Translations under genes and position numbers: made by a program | Part shown: one piece after another, positions 36,118 to 46,135 of the stretch | Position numbering within the stretch: the stretch's first letter is position 1 | Layout: every line of letters begins with the position of its first letter | Notes under the pieces: generated by a model | Seen by the model: only the letters and a program-made list of their open reading frames with translations | Told to the model about the DNA's origin: nothing | Databases searched by the model: none | Assembly (NCBI GenBank): GCA_015680685.1 | Contig: MNCI01015694.1 | Span: forward strand, 549,128 to 613,127 | Direction: 5' to 3' | DNA: 64,000 bases | From: Gnetum montanum | Lineage: Eukaryota; Streptophyta; Gnetopsida; Gnetales; Gnetaceae

Positions 36118-37793
36118 TGAAACACCACAAAATTTCAGCTCAACACTTTGAAATGAGAACAATTTAGAGCCTCTCAAGTCTTGAGAAGAAAACTCTCGAC
36201 TACGGCATGGAACTCAAGCCAGCTTGCTCATGCTGTAAGGCTAGCTTGCTCCCAGCGTGAGTGACTCAAAATAGCCTAAAAAAAGTGTTAAAATGGCCTT
36301 GTTTTGAAGGTACAAGTCACCCTAAAGGTCCACTAATGGTTACCCTAGGTTCCCAGCCCTCAGAATCCTGATTTCAGGCTTGAAAATATATTGTTTCCAC
36401 TTCTCACAAGAGGGTCACGCTGGAGCGTGAGCCCAGCGTGACCAAACATAAACTAGTCTAAATAAGTAGTCCCAAGCACAATGTCAGCATCAACTCAACT
36501 TATAAGAATAGGCAACCGTTCTACTTGTTAACAGGCTTCAAAAAATCAAAGTTTGGGTGTCAAACACTGCATTTTGGCTTGGTTACACCTAGCTCACACC
36601 CAGGTCACGCCCACAGCGTGAGCCCATCATGAGTTACTAAAATGGCTCAAGTCAAGCACAAACAGGCTCAAAGTCAGCATCCAGGTGGCCCCCAAGGGCA
36701 GGAAATAGTTACACTTGAAGGACATGCCTCAAAAATCAAGATTTGATGCAAAATGAATCATTTCATCTAGCTCATGCCTAGCTCATGCCCAGGTCACACC
36801 CAGGTCACGCACAGGTCACCCTGACAGCGTGAGCTCAGTGTGAGCTGCCAAAAGTGGCCTAGAGCATTTCAAACACACGTCGAAGACACGCTAGGGCAAG
36901 ATCAACTCACACTAACAACCTTGATGAAAAAAAAACATCTCAAACATCCATAGAACCTCTCAAATCAACATCCCGCAGTAGTCGATCCAAAAGACCATGA
37001 AGTTTCAAGCGAGCTGGAGTCAAATTTTAATTGCAAATTCATTGTAAGCTTCACCATTGGTGAGCTTGTCAAGCTCTTATGTTTCTTCCATGAGCATAAG
37101 CTAGCTTGCATTGTAAGATATAGTGCACCTAGTCTAGAACATAGTTTCCCACGTATGCACAATCTATTTTTCTTTCATCTCGTAGCCATCGATCCCATTC
37201 AATTCGACTCTCGAGCATAGAAAAATTCATAAGTACCCTGTTCATTGACATAAATGGGGTTGGTAAAATTCGAAGCAAGAAAACAAGCAATCTTGAGCCC
37301 AGACGCACATGATTCCGAGTGCTTGTAAGCACCTCACATTGGAGCTTAATGTTCGACTTGCAACGCAACTACATTTTGACTGGTGCACATCTCATTGATT
37401 AATACAACATTGTTCATTATTTTCCATCCATTTTCCTACTCTGATTTAGTTCTCTACATTTTCCATTCCATTGCATGTTCCTGCATACATTTTATTTATG
37501 TTTACATTTCATTGCGTTCATTACGTTCTGTTACGTTTCATTACACTCCGTTACTTTTCTTTGTGTTACATCATTTTCTCTGTTTCATGTTTCGTGACGA
37601 TAACCCTAGCACAGGAAGCAGTGTACACTCAGGGAAGTCCTTGGTTGATTTTCATGTAAACCATCTAAGGCACTCTGCCTTCATTTTTTTTCTAGCTTTC
37701 CCTCATGCGAAGGCAGGGTCTTCTGTATCTCTTTGGAGGCCTTTCGGCGTTTATTTTTCCTCCAACCTTACGCCAATGATTTCAGATAGTACA
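36118..37793 (+). repeat. 3' LTR of N1
   Basis: The LTR is 1676 bp, beginning TGAAACACCACAAAATTTC and ending TTTCAGATAGTACA before AGCAT. The inverted motif GGTCACGCTGGAGCGTGAG at about 36414 is followed by CCCAGCGTGACC. The corresponding positions in the 5' LTR carry C to T changes. Confidence 0.93.
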
Positions 37794-37798
37794 AGCAT
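37794..37798 (+). repeat. Target site duplication of N1, right copy
   Basis: AGCAT matches 18716-18720. The ATG within it is the Met of MDLENIRVIQGI, where the RT of A1 resumes. Confidence 0.92.
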
Positions 37799-38640
37799 GG
37801 ATCTTGAAAATATCAGGGTCATCCAAGGAATCACCTAACAACCAAGCATCGTAAAAGATGTTCAGTCATTCCTTGGCCACACTGGTTACTACCAGCGCTT
37901 CATTGAAAACTTCACAAAGATCGTCAAGCCATTGGTATAACTTACAAAGAAAGATGCTTAGTTCATCTAGGCCAAGGAATGTGAATCGGCATTCCAATTG
38001 CTTAAATAGAAACTCATAGAAACTCTAGTTCTACAGGCACCTGATTGGTCCAGGCCCTTCCACATCATGACGGATGCATCTAATTATGCCTTGGGAGCCG
38101 AGCTTACATAGTGTGATGATCAAAAATGTCCATACTATATCCACTGTGCAACCTGTATCATTGTGGGTGCTTAGCTTAACTACACCACCACTGAAAAGGA
38201 GTTCATGGCGGTGGTGTTCACCTTGGACAAATTCTAACACTATGTGCTTGGTTACAAGGTGTTTGTGCATACTGACCATAGTGCTATCTGGTTCCTGATG
38301 AACAAACCAACAGTGAGCCCTTGCATCATCTAGTGGTTGGTGATTCTTTAGGAGTTTGACCTCACCATGGTAGATCGAAAGGGAACCGAGAATGTGGTTG
38401 CTGACCACTTGTCTCGATTATGATGGGATGATGCAGAATAGGAGGAGCCCATCTCTGACCAATTTCCAGATGAACTCCTCTTCGTAGATGTAGTCGATGC
38501 GCAAGTGCTCAAGGAATCCCCTTGGTTCAGCTACATCCTCATCTACATCACAACTTAGGAGTTGCTGAAGGAGTGGGACCATAGGTAAAAACAACAATTT
38601 CTCCATAAGGCCAAGCACTTCATGGAAATCAGCTATCACC
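37797..38640 (+). pseudogene. pol: Athila-like RT C-terminus and RNase H of A1
   Basis: Connection: VQSFLGHTGYYQRFIENFTK. RNase H: FHIMTDASNYALGAELT (first Asp), TTTEKEFMAVVFTLDKF (Glu), HYVLGYKVFVHTDHSAIWFL (Asp), then DLTMVDRKGTENVVADHLSR (Asp). The catalytic acids are all present. In-frame TAGs at 37959, 38109 and 38172 correspond to CAG in A2 (59502, 59642, 59705). Positions 38430-38640 form the linker (EEPISDQFPDELLFVDVVDA). Confidence 0.9.
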
Positions 38641-39800
38641 TTTACAAGGTATGCACAGATGGCTTGATTCAATGGTGTGTCCCTGATAATGATACACTGC
38701 GCATCCTCCAAGATGCTCACAAGGGTCCTTATGGAGGCCACTATGCTAGATGCTACACAGCCATTAAGATCCTACTTACAGGGTATTACTAGCCCATAAT
38801 TTTCAAGGATGCACAATGGTTCACCCGTTGCTACAAACAATGCCAGAGAGATAGTGGGATGATGGCATGGTTGGAGTGACCTCAACAGTGGATCTAGCCA
38901 CTGGAGCCCTTCAACATTTGGGGCATCGACTTCATGGGGCCTATCACACCCTTGTCAAATGGAAAGGCATATATCATCATAGTTGTGAACTACTACACAA
39001 AGTGGGTAGAAGCGATAGCCGTCATCGACTGTTCTTCAAATACCGTCACACGATTTTTCCAACAACACATCATCAACAAGTTTGGAGTGCCATGTGCACT
39101 CATCTCAGATAATGGCACTCATTTCACAGGTGTCACTTTTTGAAAACTCATGCAACACTTGGGGGTCACCCATAAATTTACAACACCCTATCACCCCCAA
39201 GCCAACGAGTAGGCCGAAGTCACCAATAGGGAGATCACCAAGATCCTCACCCGAACCATCAGCAAATATAGGAGGGATTGGAGCACCACACTTAACGATG
39301 CCCTTTGGGCCTATCTCCCTACTTGGAAACTTCCTATAGGGAACTCTCCCTATGAGTTAGTGTATGGTAAGCTACCAAAACTTCCAATCCAGGCAGAACT
39401 CCAGACACTATCCACCGCTAGTGACTTAGGCCTTGACCTACTGCTAGCACAAGAAGAACAACTCATCAACTTAAGTGTGCTAGATGAGAATCGATTAGTG
39501 GCCCTGTCTTCAGATGAGATCCATAAGGCCTACAACAAAAAATGACATGATCTTAGGATTCGGAAGGTCACATTCAGATGTGGAGACAAGGTGTTGTATT
39601 GGAACCCCTCACATGTACCACAATCGACCAAGTTCCAAACGCTATGGGAGGGACCTTACATTGTCTTCGAGACCTTCCCATCTAGGGCCTTGCTTATCCA
39701 CAAACCTAAGGACCCCACATGAATTCAGTTGGTCAAGCGGCAACAACTGAAACCTTTTCGTGAACTACACCTAACCAGTGCTGCCACCTCATCATCACCG
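38641..39800 (+). pseudogene. pol: Athila-like integrase of A1
   Basis: HHCC domain: DAHKGPYGGHYARCYTAIKI, then WFTRCYKQCQRDSG. Core: FNIWGIDFMGPITP (Asp), YTKWVEAIAVIDCSSN, ALISDNGTHFTGVTF (Asp), TTPYHPQANE, stop, AEVTNREITKIL (Glu kept). C-terminal: DEIHKAYNKK, LRIRKVTFRCGDKVLYWNPS and LWEGPYIVFETFPSRALLIH. TAG at 38790-38792 replaces TGG of A2 (60315). A TGA and a TAG interrupt the core. The frame can be followed to the GGGGGAGA box at 39849. Confidence 0.92.
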
Positions 39801-41390
39801 GGACAACCTCGTTCCATTTTTTGCATATCCTCCTTTCCACCCAGTCATGGGGGAGACCGTCATCCCTACTAATCCATTCCACTACACCCCTCACTATTTT
39901 TGAAATTTTTTTTTACACTTTTTTGTATTTTCAACATTGTTCATACATTTTCCAATTCTTGTTAATTTTTCCCTTCTTTAATTATTTTCTATTTCTTTGT
40001 GTGTGTTTCATTTTCAAGTGATTGCTAATACATCATCTTATTTTCATTAGGTGTCTAGCACAGATGGTTTTCGTTACGATGGGTCATGTACAATAGTCCA
40101 CCTAGTTATCTAGCTCCCACCCTCGCATTGTTATCCTTGGGCTTTACATCTATTTTCAGCTCATAAAGTCAGCAGTGAGTCCACGTCATCCACCCATTCA
40201 CCCACTTCATGGTTTTCCTTCCATTGGAAACATGCAATCCCTTCACTTAAAAATATTTTAATTAATGTGTTACTTGTGTAGTTCCTAGACTCGAGGATGA
40301 CCCAACGGTTGGAATTGTGTGTGACTTCAAGGGGAATGCAACATTCATTGTCCTCTTCTGTCCCCCAAGTGGTCGATGTGTCCTTACAAATTTCCTACCA
40401 CTCCATGTTCTTCTCTACAAGGAAGCTCTTAGGAAATTCAACCTTGCATGGTGTGGTCCTCACCAAAAAATCCAAAAAAAAAAACAAATAAACATGAGGA
40501 TTCAAAGCACACCCCTTGGTTAAATGCATGCAAACAAGCATGGGGCTTTGCATGGTGTGGTTTCCACAAAAGCACACGAAAAAAAATCAAGTCATCACTA
40601 TGTGGGATTTTAAAGCACACACCTTAGACTGCCTCTCATGGGCCAGAAGCACTAGTTATGGGACTTTCTTTGTCCCCTCTAACTTCATCTTGTTTCCCTT
40701 CCTTCCTCTCACATCTATTGGAGTGGTGGTTCTCTGTGGGTGCATTCCTTTCTACTTGGGGCATGGTCGGGGCTTCGTCTGTTGCTGTGATGTCACTGTA
40801 TGTAGATGGTTTTGGGTCTAAACTAAGGAAAGGTTCTACCAGGTCACTTAACCACAACTGCACATAGGATTTCATGTGACCGATGATCAAAATTCCCACT
40901 CTCTCGTCTCTCTCTTCACCCATTTCTCTCCGTAACTCACCTCACTGCCCATCTTATGTTTTGAAAGTTCCTCATGGTTTCCATGGACTTCTCATGTCTT
41001 GGTAGGTTCACTAGGATGGGTGTCTTAACTTGCAATCACCATTTCTTAATCCCAGAGCCCATGGACTCTGGTGTTAAGGATATGCATGGACTATTACGGC
41101 TATCACCTTCTATGGGGAGGACCCACTTGCATATTCTTCGTCTTGTTTGTTAAGCCCCCCATCCTTCTGATTTTGTGGCTGATTGTTTTCATGTCCCATC
41201 ACTCAATTTCTTCCCCATAGAGTTATCTTTTCCATGTTCTCCTACGTTTGAGTCTTTTTGTAGCCTAGGTTAACTTCCTCATGTCCTTGATCACATTCCG
41301 GGTCTCTTACGCTCTTTAACTACCCCAATTTGGCATTTTAAATTCATTTTTTTGGCTTTTTATGGGCTGGTCAACATTGGTCAACAAGTG
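39801..41390 (+). other. Post-pol region of A1, conserved in A2
   Basis: This begins with GGGGGAGA (39849-39856), a polypurine-like box right after integrase, then a T-rich stretch (39895-40010). The rest is conserved base by base with 61311-62880. A sense frame around 40317-40500 (CDFKGNATFIVLFCPPSG, LAWCGPHQKIQ) and the frame from 40658 are partly open in both copies, but no domain is recognised. An antisense frame at 40636-40923 is open in both copies. Function unknown. Confidence 0.6.
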
Positions 41391-41904
41391 TGACACCTTG
41401 CATATATGGGGCCCCATATACACAACCACCTGCATATACACGGCCCCATCGACAAAGTGCCCAATTCCTATATATATGCCCATTGTTCTTTGATTTTCTA
41501 TCATTTTGCAAACAAATTGGGGGAAGATGTTGCCATTTTTTTTGACGAACTTCTTTCCAATCACCTACATTCCATCACACGTCTACATCAACCGATCCTT
41601 GCCCTCTTAAGCAACCAGAGGTATGCTCTCAGTCTTGGGGGGTGAAGCCTATGAGTAATTAATCAATTAATTAATCAGTTAGTTAATTAAGACTTTGCAC
41701 CTCAAAAGGGAAGAAACAAAAATAATAAGCTTAAACTCCAACTTATTCCTTGATTGTTTTTGGCTCTAACCCATGAATTAACACTCTGGGGGACTTAATG
41801 GAATGCCCATGCCAACAACATAACTTAGTCAAACTCAGAAGGTGTATAAGGACCAATTTGAGCTACTTATGCATGGTCTAATGGGTGGTTATGTTTGATT
41901 GCAG
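41391..41904 (+). promoter_or_regulatory. Internal promoter and leader intron of ORF2 in A1
   Basis: A CpG/palindrome block resembling the LTR promoter (perfect palindrome TATATGGGGCCCCATATA at 41403-41420, then ACACGGCCCCATCGACAAAG) precedes TATATATA (41469-41476). A leader exon would end at CCAGAG, followed by GTATGC (41621) as splice donor. The acceptor TTTGATTGCAG ends at 41904, directly before the ATG of ORF2. The intron would be 284 bp. The same arrangement is kept in A2 (TATA 63003, intron 63156-63418). Splicing is inferred. Confidence 0.6.
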
Positions 41905-44732
41905 ATGGCACCCAAATAGAGGGATCCAAGGGGTGAAGGACCATCACAACCAAGGGACAAGCATCCATGAATGGGAAGGGGAAGAGGATTGCAAGAACCA
42001 GAGCATGCGAAGGGCTCTCATGCAACTGGCCCCCTCTGCGAAGGACCTGATGTGGAATCTATCCATCAAATTCCCGAAGAGAAGTTGCCCAGCGAGCAAT
42101 CGTAGGGAGATGAAACTCCAGGGATAGCACCAAGGCTTGAAGTCACCTTGACCAAAGCCTGTCTTGATGCTATCAAGCCACAAGAAGTGCAACGGATGGT
42201 CCTACAAGAGCTAAACTTTGGAACATTTCTTGAAAATGCACTAGAAGATGTGAGACTCCAATTGCAAAGTTCTCCTATGTGGCCGATCATCACAACTAGT
42301 GGTGAATGGTACCTAGGAGAAGCCTATCTCTTCTAGACAAATCGGCAACTAAGGTCTAGAGTAAGGATTAAGGACATTTATGTCTCTTACTCTATGGAGG
42401 CAATAGTGCAAGCTTTGGTGTTGCTAGAGACTAGAGCAGATGTGGTAGAAATCCCAAAGAAAGTAGACCCTAAGGTAAAAGGGGGGTGGATCTGACGGTG
42501 CTATGGGGTAGATCGCACGGAGTTTGGCACCCTAACCACCGCGGAGAGGGTATATTCGAAGATCGTGTCTTATCATCTAAACCCAATGGTAAGACCCAGC
42601 AAAATCATGGCCTTCTCCGCTCGTGCCTGTGCCACCTTGATTTGATATTCTTGAAGATTGAAAAGAGGTTTTCTAAAAGAAAATGCGGAAGATGAGCTCT
42701 CCCATTTCCTTCCGTAATCAGAAAATTGTGCAAACAGGCAGGGATAACAAATTACACAAATGATACAATCTGACATGCCCTGATTGCCTCATGGCATGAA
42801 ATGATGAAAGATAGGACTCCTGCCACTACACAGACAGAGGAAGAGTAGCAACCACCTCCACCACATGCTCAAATGACAAGGTCGAGATCACAGAATTTTG
42901 CAGAACACATCCGCAAAATCGAACAAACACTCTTAATCCAGCAAGAGCAATTTGGTAGGACTGGTGGAGGGGATGACCCTTCAGTTTACTGCCCTACAAT
43001 GAGCCACCTAGAGCAAGTGGCTCGATCAGTTAGTTTGTTAGAAAGGGCAAGGCCGATGTTCTCCACCGCCCGAACACAAGTGCCAACAAGAATAGATCCT
43101 AGCATCCAAGAGGTAACTGTATCAACCCAATAGCTATTTCTTGAAATTTCAGGGAATGTTGCTACCTTCTCGGTACGCTTGAAAGATGGTCAAGCGCTAA
43201 TAGTCCTGGTGATGCAACACCAAGGATAGGAGATTATGGCTGAAGTGGTTGTTGGTACAATTGCTACAGTTCTCAACTCACCGGCTGTACCTATATCAGA
43301 TGTGCATGGGCTTCAAGATGTATAGACATCCACTAGAACTTCACATAGCAGGATGGATGTAGCACAACACAAAGACCTATTGGACTGACTGGTGGGAACT
43401 AGGAAACCACTATCCGATGTCCTTGACCTTCCAGATAACATCACTGCAACTCAGTCGGAGCTGCTTTCAGAAAGGGGTAAGAGCCTCATTTTGGAAGGGC
43501 AACTTGAAGCTGCTCAAGCCACTTGTCAACGCTTGGCAACAAAAGTCGCCCAATTAAGAACCCAACTTGTCGATCCAGCTCTCCTCAACCGTGAGATCAC
43601 AAGAGATGAAGCTTTTCAATAGCTTCAAGGTAAGCTTTAGATAGTTGAGGATGAGCGAGAGTCAACGATATTTGATAAGGCCTTGGTAGATGCTTAGATA
43701 TACCATTTAGATAAGGACTTAGCAGAGGTTTTCCAAGAGAATGTTAGGTTGACTGTAGAGGTCCATCGCCTACGTAATGTTGGTGCTAAAAATGAGAACA
43801 TGAAAACATTTATTCACCAACAACAAGAAGAGCTAGCTAGGGTGAGTGCTGATGTAAGAAGGTTGGCCACTGAGAATTGAAATTTGTCCATGTAGGAGGT
43901 TCAAACTCTACGACAGAACTTTGCCATCAAAATTTCCATTTGGAAGAATGAGGCCCTGAAATTTGAAAAAATTAGGAATCATTACAGGGACCAAGTGGGA
44001 TTGCAAAAGGAGGTAAATGAAAAATAGATTCAAGTTGCAAAGGCTAAAATGAACCAAGCACTCCAGCAGCTTTGACAGGGAGGCGAGGTATGGCAACCTA
44101 TCTTTGATGGGTTGAATGCCTACAATCAAGTGGAAATCCACCTCAAAGAGTTACAGATTGAGGAAATGACAGAATATATGGAGCTTGCCAACCTTCGCTA
44201 TGCAACCTTGGCCATGTTCATAGCTGGGAGATTGTAGTTTGAATTGGAGAAACAAGTGGCTGCCTCATATTCTCTATACAAGGGTGAGTTCCAAGCACAC
44301 AATGCAACAAAGAAAAAATTGGAAGTAGCAAACGCGGAACTCAAAATTATCCGCACGCGATTTGAAGGAAAACATATGGTCATAGAGAACTTGGTCCATC
44401 AGATGACTGACTAGTAGCAGCTATAGACATTAATTCGAGCGTTTGACATTGAACGAAAGTAGTTCATAGCCTGGTTCGTCAATTTGAAAGAGCTCCTTCT
44501 TGCGCTACCATGCCCTTGGGTGGTTCCAATTCCAGCACACATTGGTGAAGCCGCTTGGACAGTGAACGATCCTAGAAGCAAAGAGGAAAAAATGAGGGCC
44601 CTTCTAAAGGCTTTTTAGTTACCTCCACAAGTTGCAGCTGCTATGGGATAGCCATCATTTGTGCCACCACCGTTGCATGGGCCAGAGGTTGGGGAAGCTT
44701 TGTCGGAACCACCGCTGCTAGGAATAGTGTGA
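41905..44732 (+). pseudogene. Accessory ORF2 of A1: globular N-part and long coiled coil
   Basis: The reading starts at ATG 41905 (MAPK, then a TAG) and can be followed with stops and shifts to TGA 44730-44732, about 940 codons. N-part: IKPQEVQRMVLQELNFGTFL, MWPIITTSGEWYLGEAYLF, VRIKDIYVSYSMEAIVQALV and SKIVSYHLNPMVRPSKIMAF, reminiscent of the plant-transposon-protein domain type. From 42870 the sequence is helical and heptad-like (HIRKIEQTLLIQQEQFG, LLSERGKSLILEGQLEAAQA, MKTFIHQQQEELARVSADVR, YKGEFQAHNATKKKLEVANA). C-terminus is Pro-rich (PPPLHGPEVGEALSEPPLLG). There is no membrane segment, no polymerase or protease motif, and no env signature. Function unknown. Confidence 0.7.
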
Positions 44733-44973
44733 TCTTCTTTCGTAATTTTTGCATCCTTCTACACGATAGAGACTATAGGACTAGCAAGGTGTTCAATTTT
44801 TTCTTTGAAAACCATCATTTTTGTAATTTATCCTTATTTGTACACTCGAGCACTTGGTAAAATTGATGTTGTGTCATGTGTGTATGTGTGTCATGTGTGT
44901 TGTAAATAAAAGTCCATACCTTCCAAATTGTAAGAGGAACTCGAGGACGAGTTTTTACTCAGTTTTGTGGGTA
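44733..44973 (+). other. 3' untranslated tail of A1 before LTR2
   Basis: A short noncoding tail holds repeats of GTGTATGTGTGTCATG near 44875-44900. AAGAGGAACTCGAGGACGAG (44932-44951) is the only purine-rich stretch near the LTR. It lies about 22 bases away rather than abutting, so the polypurine tract is weak or displaced. Confidence 0.5.
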
Positions 44974-45879
44974 TGATGAAGTTTTTTTTGGTTGCTGCAT
45001 CTACTAGGCTATGTATATAGGACCTTGTATATGTGGCCACATTGACGCAGCCTCGTATATGCGGCCCCGTATACATGGCCTCGTCGACACATCCTTCCAT
45101 GCGTCGATGTGGCCCCATTTACATGGTGCCTTTTTCGACCTATAAATAAGAGGGCTTCCATCCTTCTTAGGTACCTTTTTGTCAGTTGTAGTGAAGCTCT
45201 TGTAGTTTTTTCCTATGAGAGTTAGAATATTTTCCATGTGCCCACAGTAGGTGTAAAGAAGGTGTTCGGCTCTTTATTCGAGTGCTAATGTATCTGAGCC
45301 CATTGGCGTGAACGATAATAAAGATGAGCTTTCAAGAATTCCTTGCAGCATTTGGACTTAGTCATTTAATGCATTTAATAGCTTAATATTTCTATGCTTT
45401 AATAATTACTTAAGTTTCTCTTATTATTAGTTTAATCACTATCGCTCATTTGTAGTTCATAGAAACCATAAGTATGACCATCTCAAACGCAAACTCAACA
45501 CTTGGTAATCCAGTAGTGGTTAGGGAATGCTCAGAATGTGCTCAGAAGATGGGATCAGGTAATTATGCTAGGAATAGTTAGAATACAGATTAGGATAATT
45601 ATAGATTAGATAATATTTCATTCCTTACTTTCCATACCTTAATTAGATGTCAAAAGATAAAGTCAAAATCCATAAAAATTAGTTGCCTCAATCTCACTTA
45701 ACCATCGCCACTAGAATGTCACAAGTGAGATTGGGAAGACAACGACCGCTCTAATCAAAGGTTTTGTTGGTTAGGGTCTGGTGTATGTTAAGTGCTTACA
45801 GTCTACAGAATTTGACCGATTCGCGTGTGAACGCCTGTGATTCGTATGGTTGGGCGTAGGGGTACCTAGCCGCTCATCA
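44974..45879 (+). repeat. LTR2, shared: 3' LTR of A1 and 5' LTR of A2
   Basis: The LTR is 906 bp, TGATGAAG to GCTCATCA. On its left is the end of A1; on its right, one base away, is a PBS followed by the gag start of A2. TATAAATA lies at 45141-45148. U3 contains one more CpG-rich unit (GTATATGCGGCCCCGTATAC, 45055-45074) than LTR1. Confidence 0.93.
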
Positions 45880-45880
45880 T

Positions 45881-45898
45881 TGGCACTGTTGCTAGGGA
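45881..45898 (+). promoter_or_regulatory. Primer binding site of A2 (tRNA-Asp)
   Basis: TGGCACTGTTGCTAGGGA, one base after LTR2, is complementary to the 3' end of tRNA-Asp except for three transitions. Two of these differ from those of A1 (14156). Confidence 0.85.
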
Positions 45899-46024
45899 CT
45901 GTTAGTCTTACATGCATTATCTAACCTTAGCAAAATTATCATTCACATCATTGGATCAAACCTAGGATAGCAACATTTATGCAGGCTAGGTAGATTAAAG
46001 TAAGAAGTAAGGTACACTAAGTAA

Positions 46025-46130
46025 ATGGATCATCTAATATCCAACATGTCTTCTTCTCACAGGTAAGATGTATCCAACCCACTAGTGCTTCAAGAATGTT
46101 GGGTGGTATACAAGCATCCTAATGAATATG
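46025..46130 (+). pseudogene. gag: Start of gag of A2, cut by N2
   Basis: ATGGATCATCTAATATCCAA opens the same N-terminus as at 14300 (MDHL, SNMSSSH). The frame runs to NEY just before the target duplication TCCCT at 46131-46135. It continues at 55322. Confidence 0.85.
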
Positions 46131-46135
46131 TCCCT
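46131..46135 (+). repeat. Target site duplication of N2, left copy
   Basis: TCCCT is repeated at 55322-55326. The empty site in A1 is at 14406-14410. Confidence 0.93.

Larger units (their letters stand above)
18721..37793 (+). mobile_element. Tat-like LTR retrotransposon N1, nested in the RT of A1
   Basis: The element is 19.07 kb, flanked by AGCAT duplications. LTRs are 18721-20368 and 36118-37793. Internal order: PBS 20374, 34-bp repeats, gag, protease, motif array, antisense multi-exon gene, repeats, RT, RNase H, archaeal-type RNase H, integrase, motif array, purine-rich tract, PPT. The second RNase H and the RT phrase LRLNPNKCVFAV, followed by LGFVVS, are typical of the Tat lineage, as is the large size. 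Stops occur in every domain. The insertion is younger than A1. Confidence 0.93.
13264..45879 (+). mobile_element. Athila-like LTR retrotransposon A1, interrupted by nested N1
   Basis: Modules in order: LTR1 13264-14154, PBS 14156, gag 14300-17080, protease 17080-17480, RT 18040-18715 and 37797-38060, RNase H to 38430, integrase 38640-39800, post-pol region to 41390, internal promoter and intron to 41904, ORF2 41905-44732, LTR2 44974-45879. Without N1 (18721-37793) and one copy of its target duplication, the element is about 13.5 kb, a usual size for Athila elements. The RT box FMDDFS type, the phrase LNWQKIHLMVQEGIVLGHHI and the tRNA-Asp PBS place it in the Athila lineage. All frames carry stops. 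LTR2 is shared with A2. Confidence 0.9.

Noticed and set aside
41905-44732. ORF2 as an env-like gene
   Set aside because: There is no signal peptide, transmembrane segment or fusion-type sequence. It is dominated by coiled coil, and position alone is not enough.
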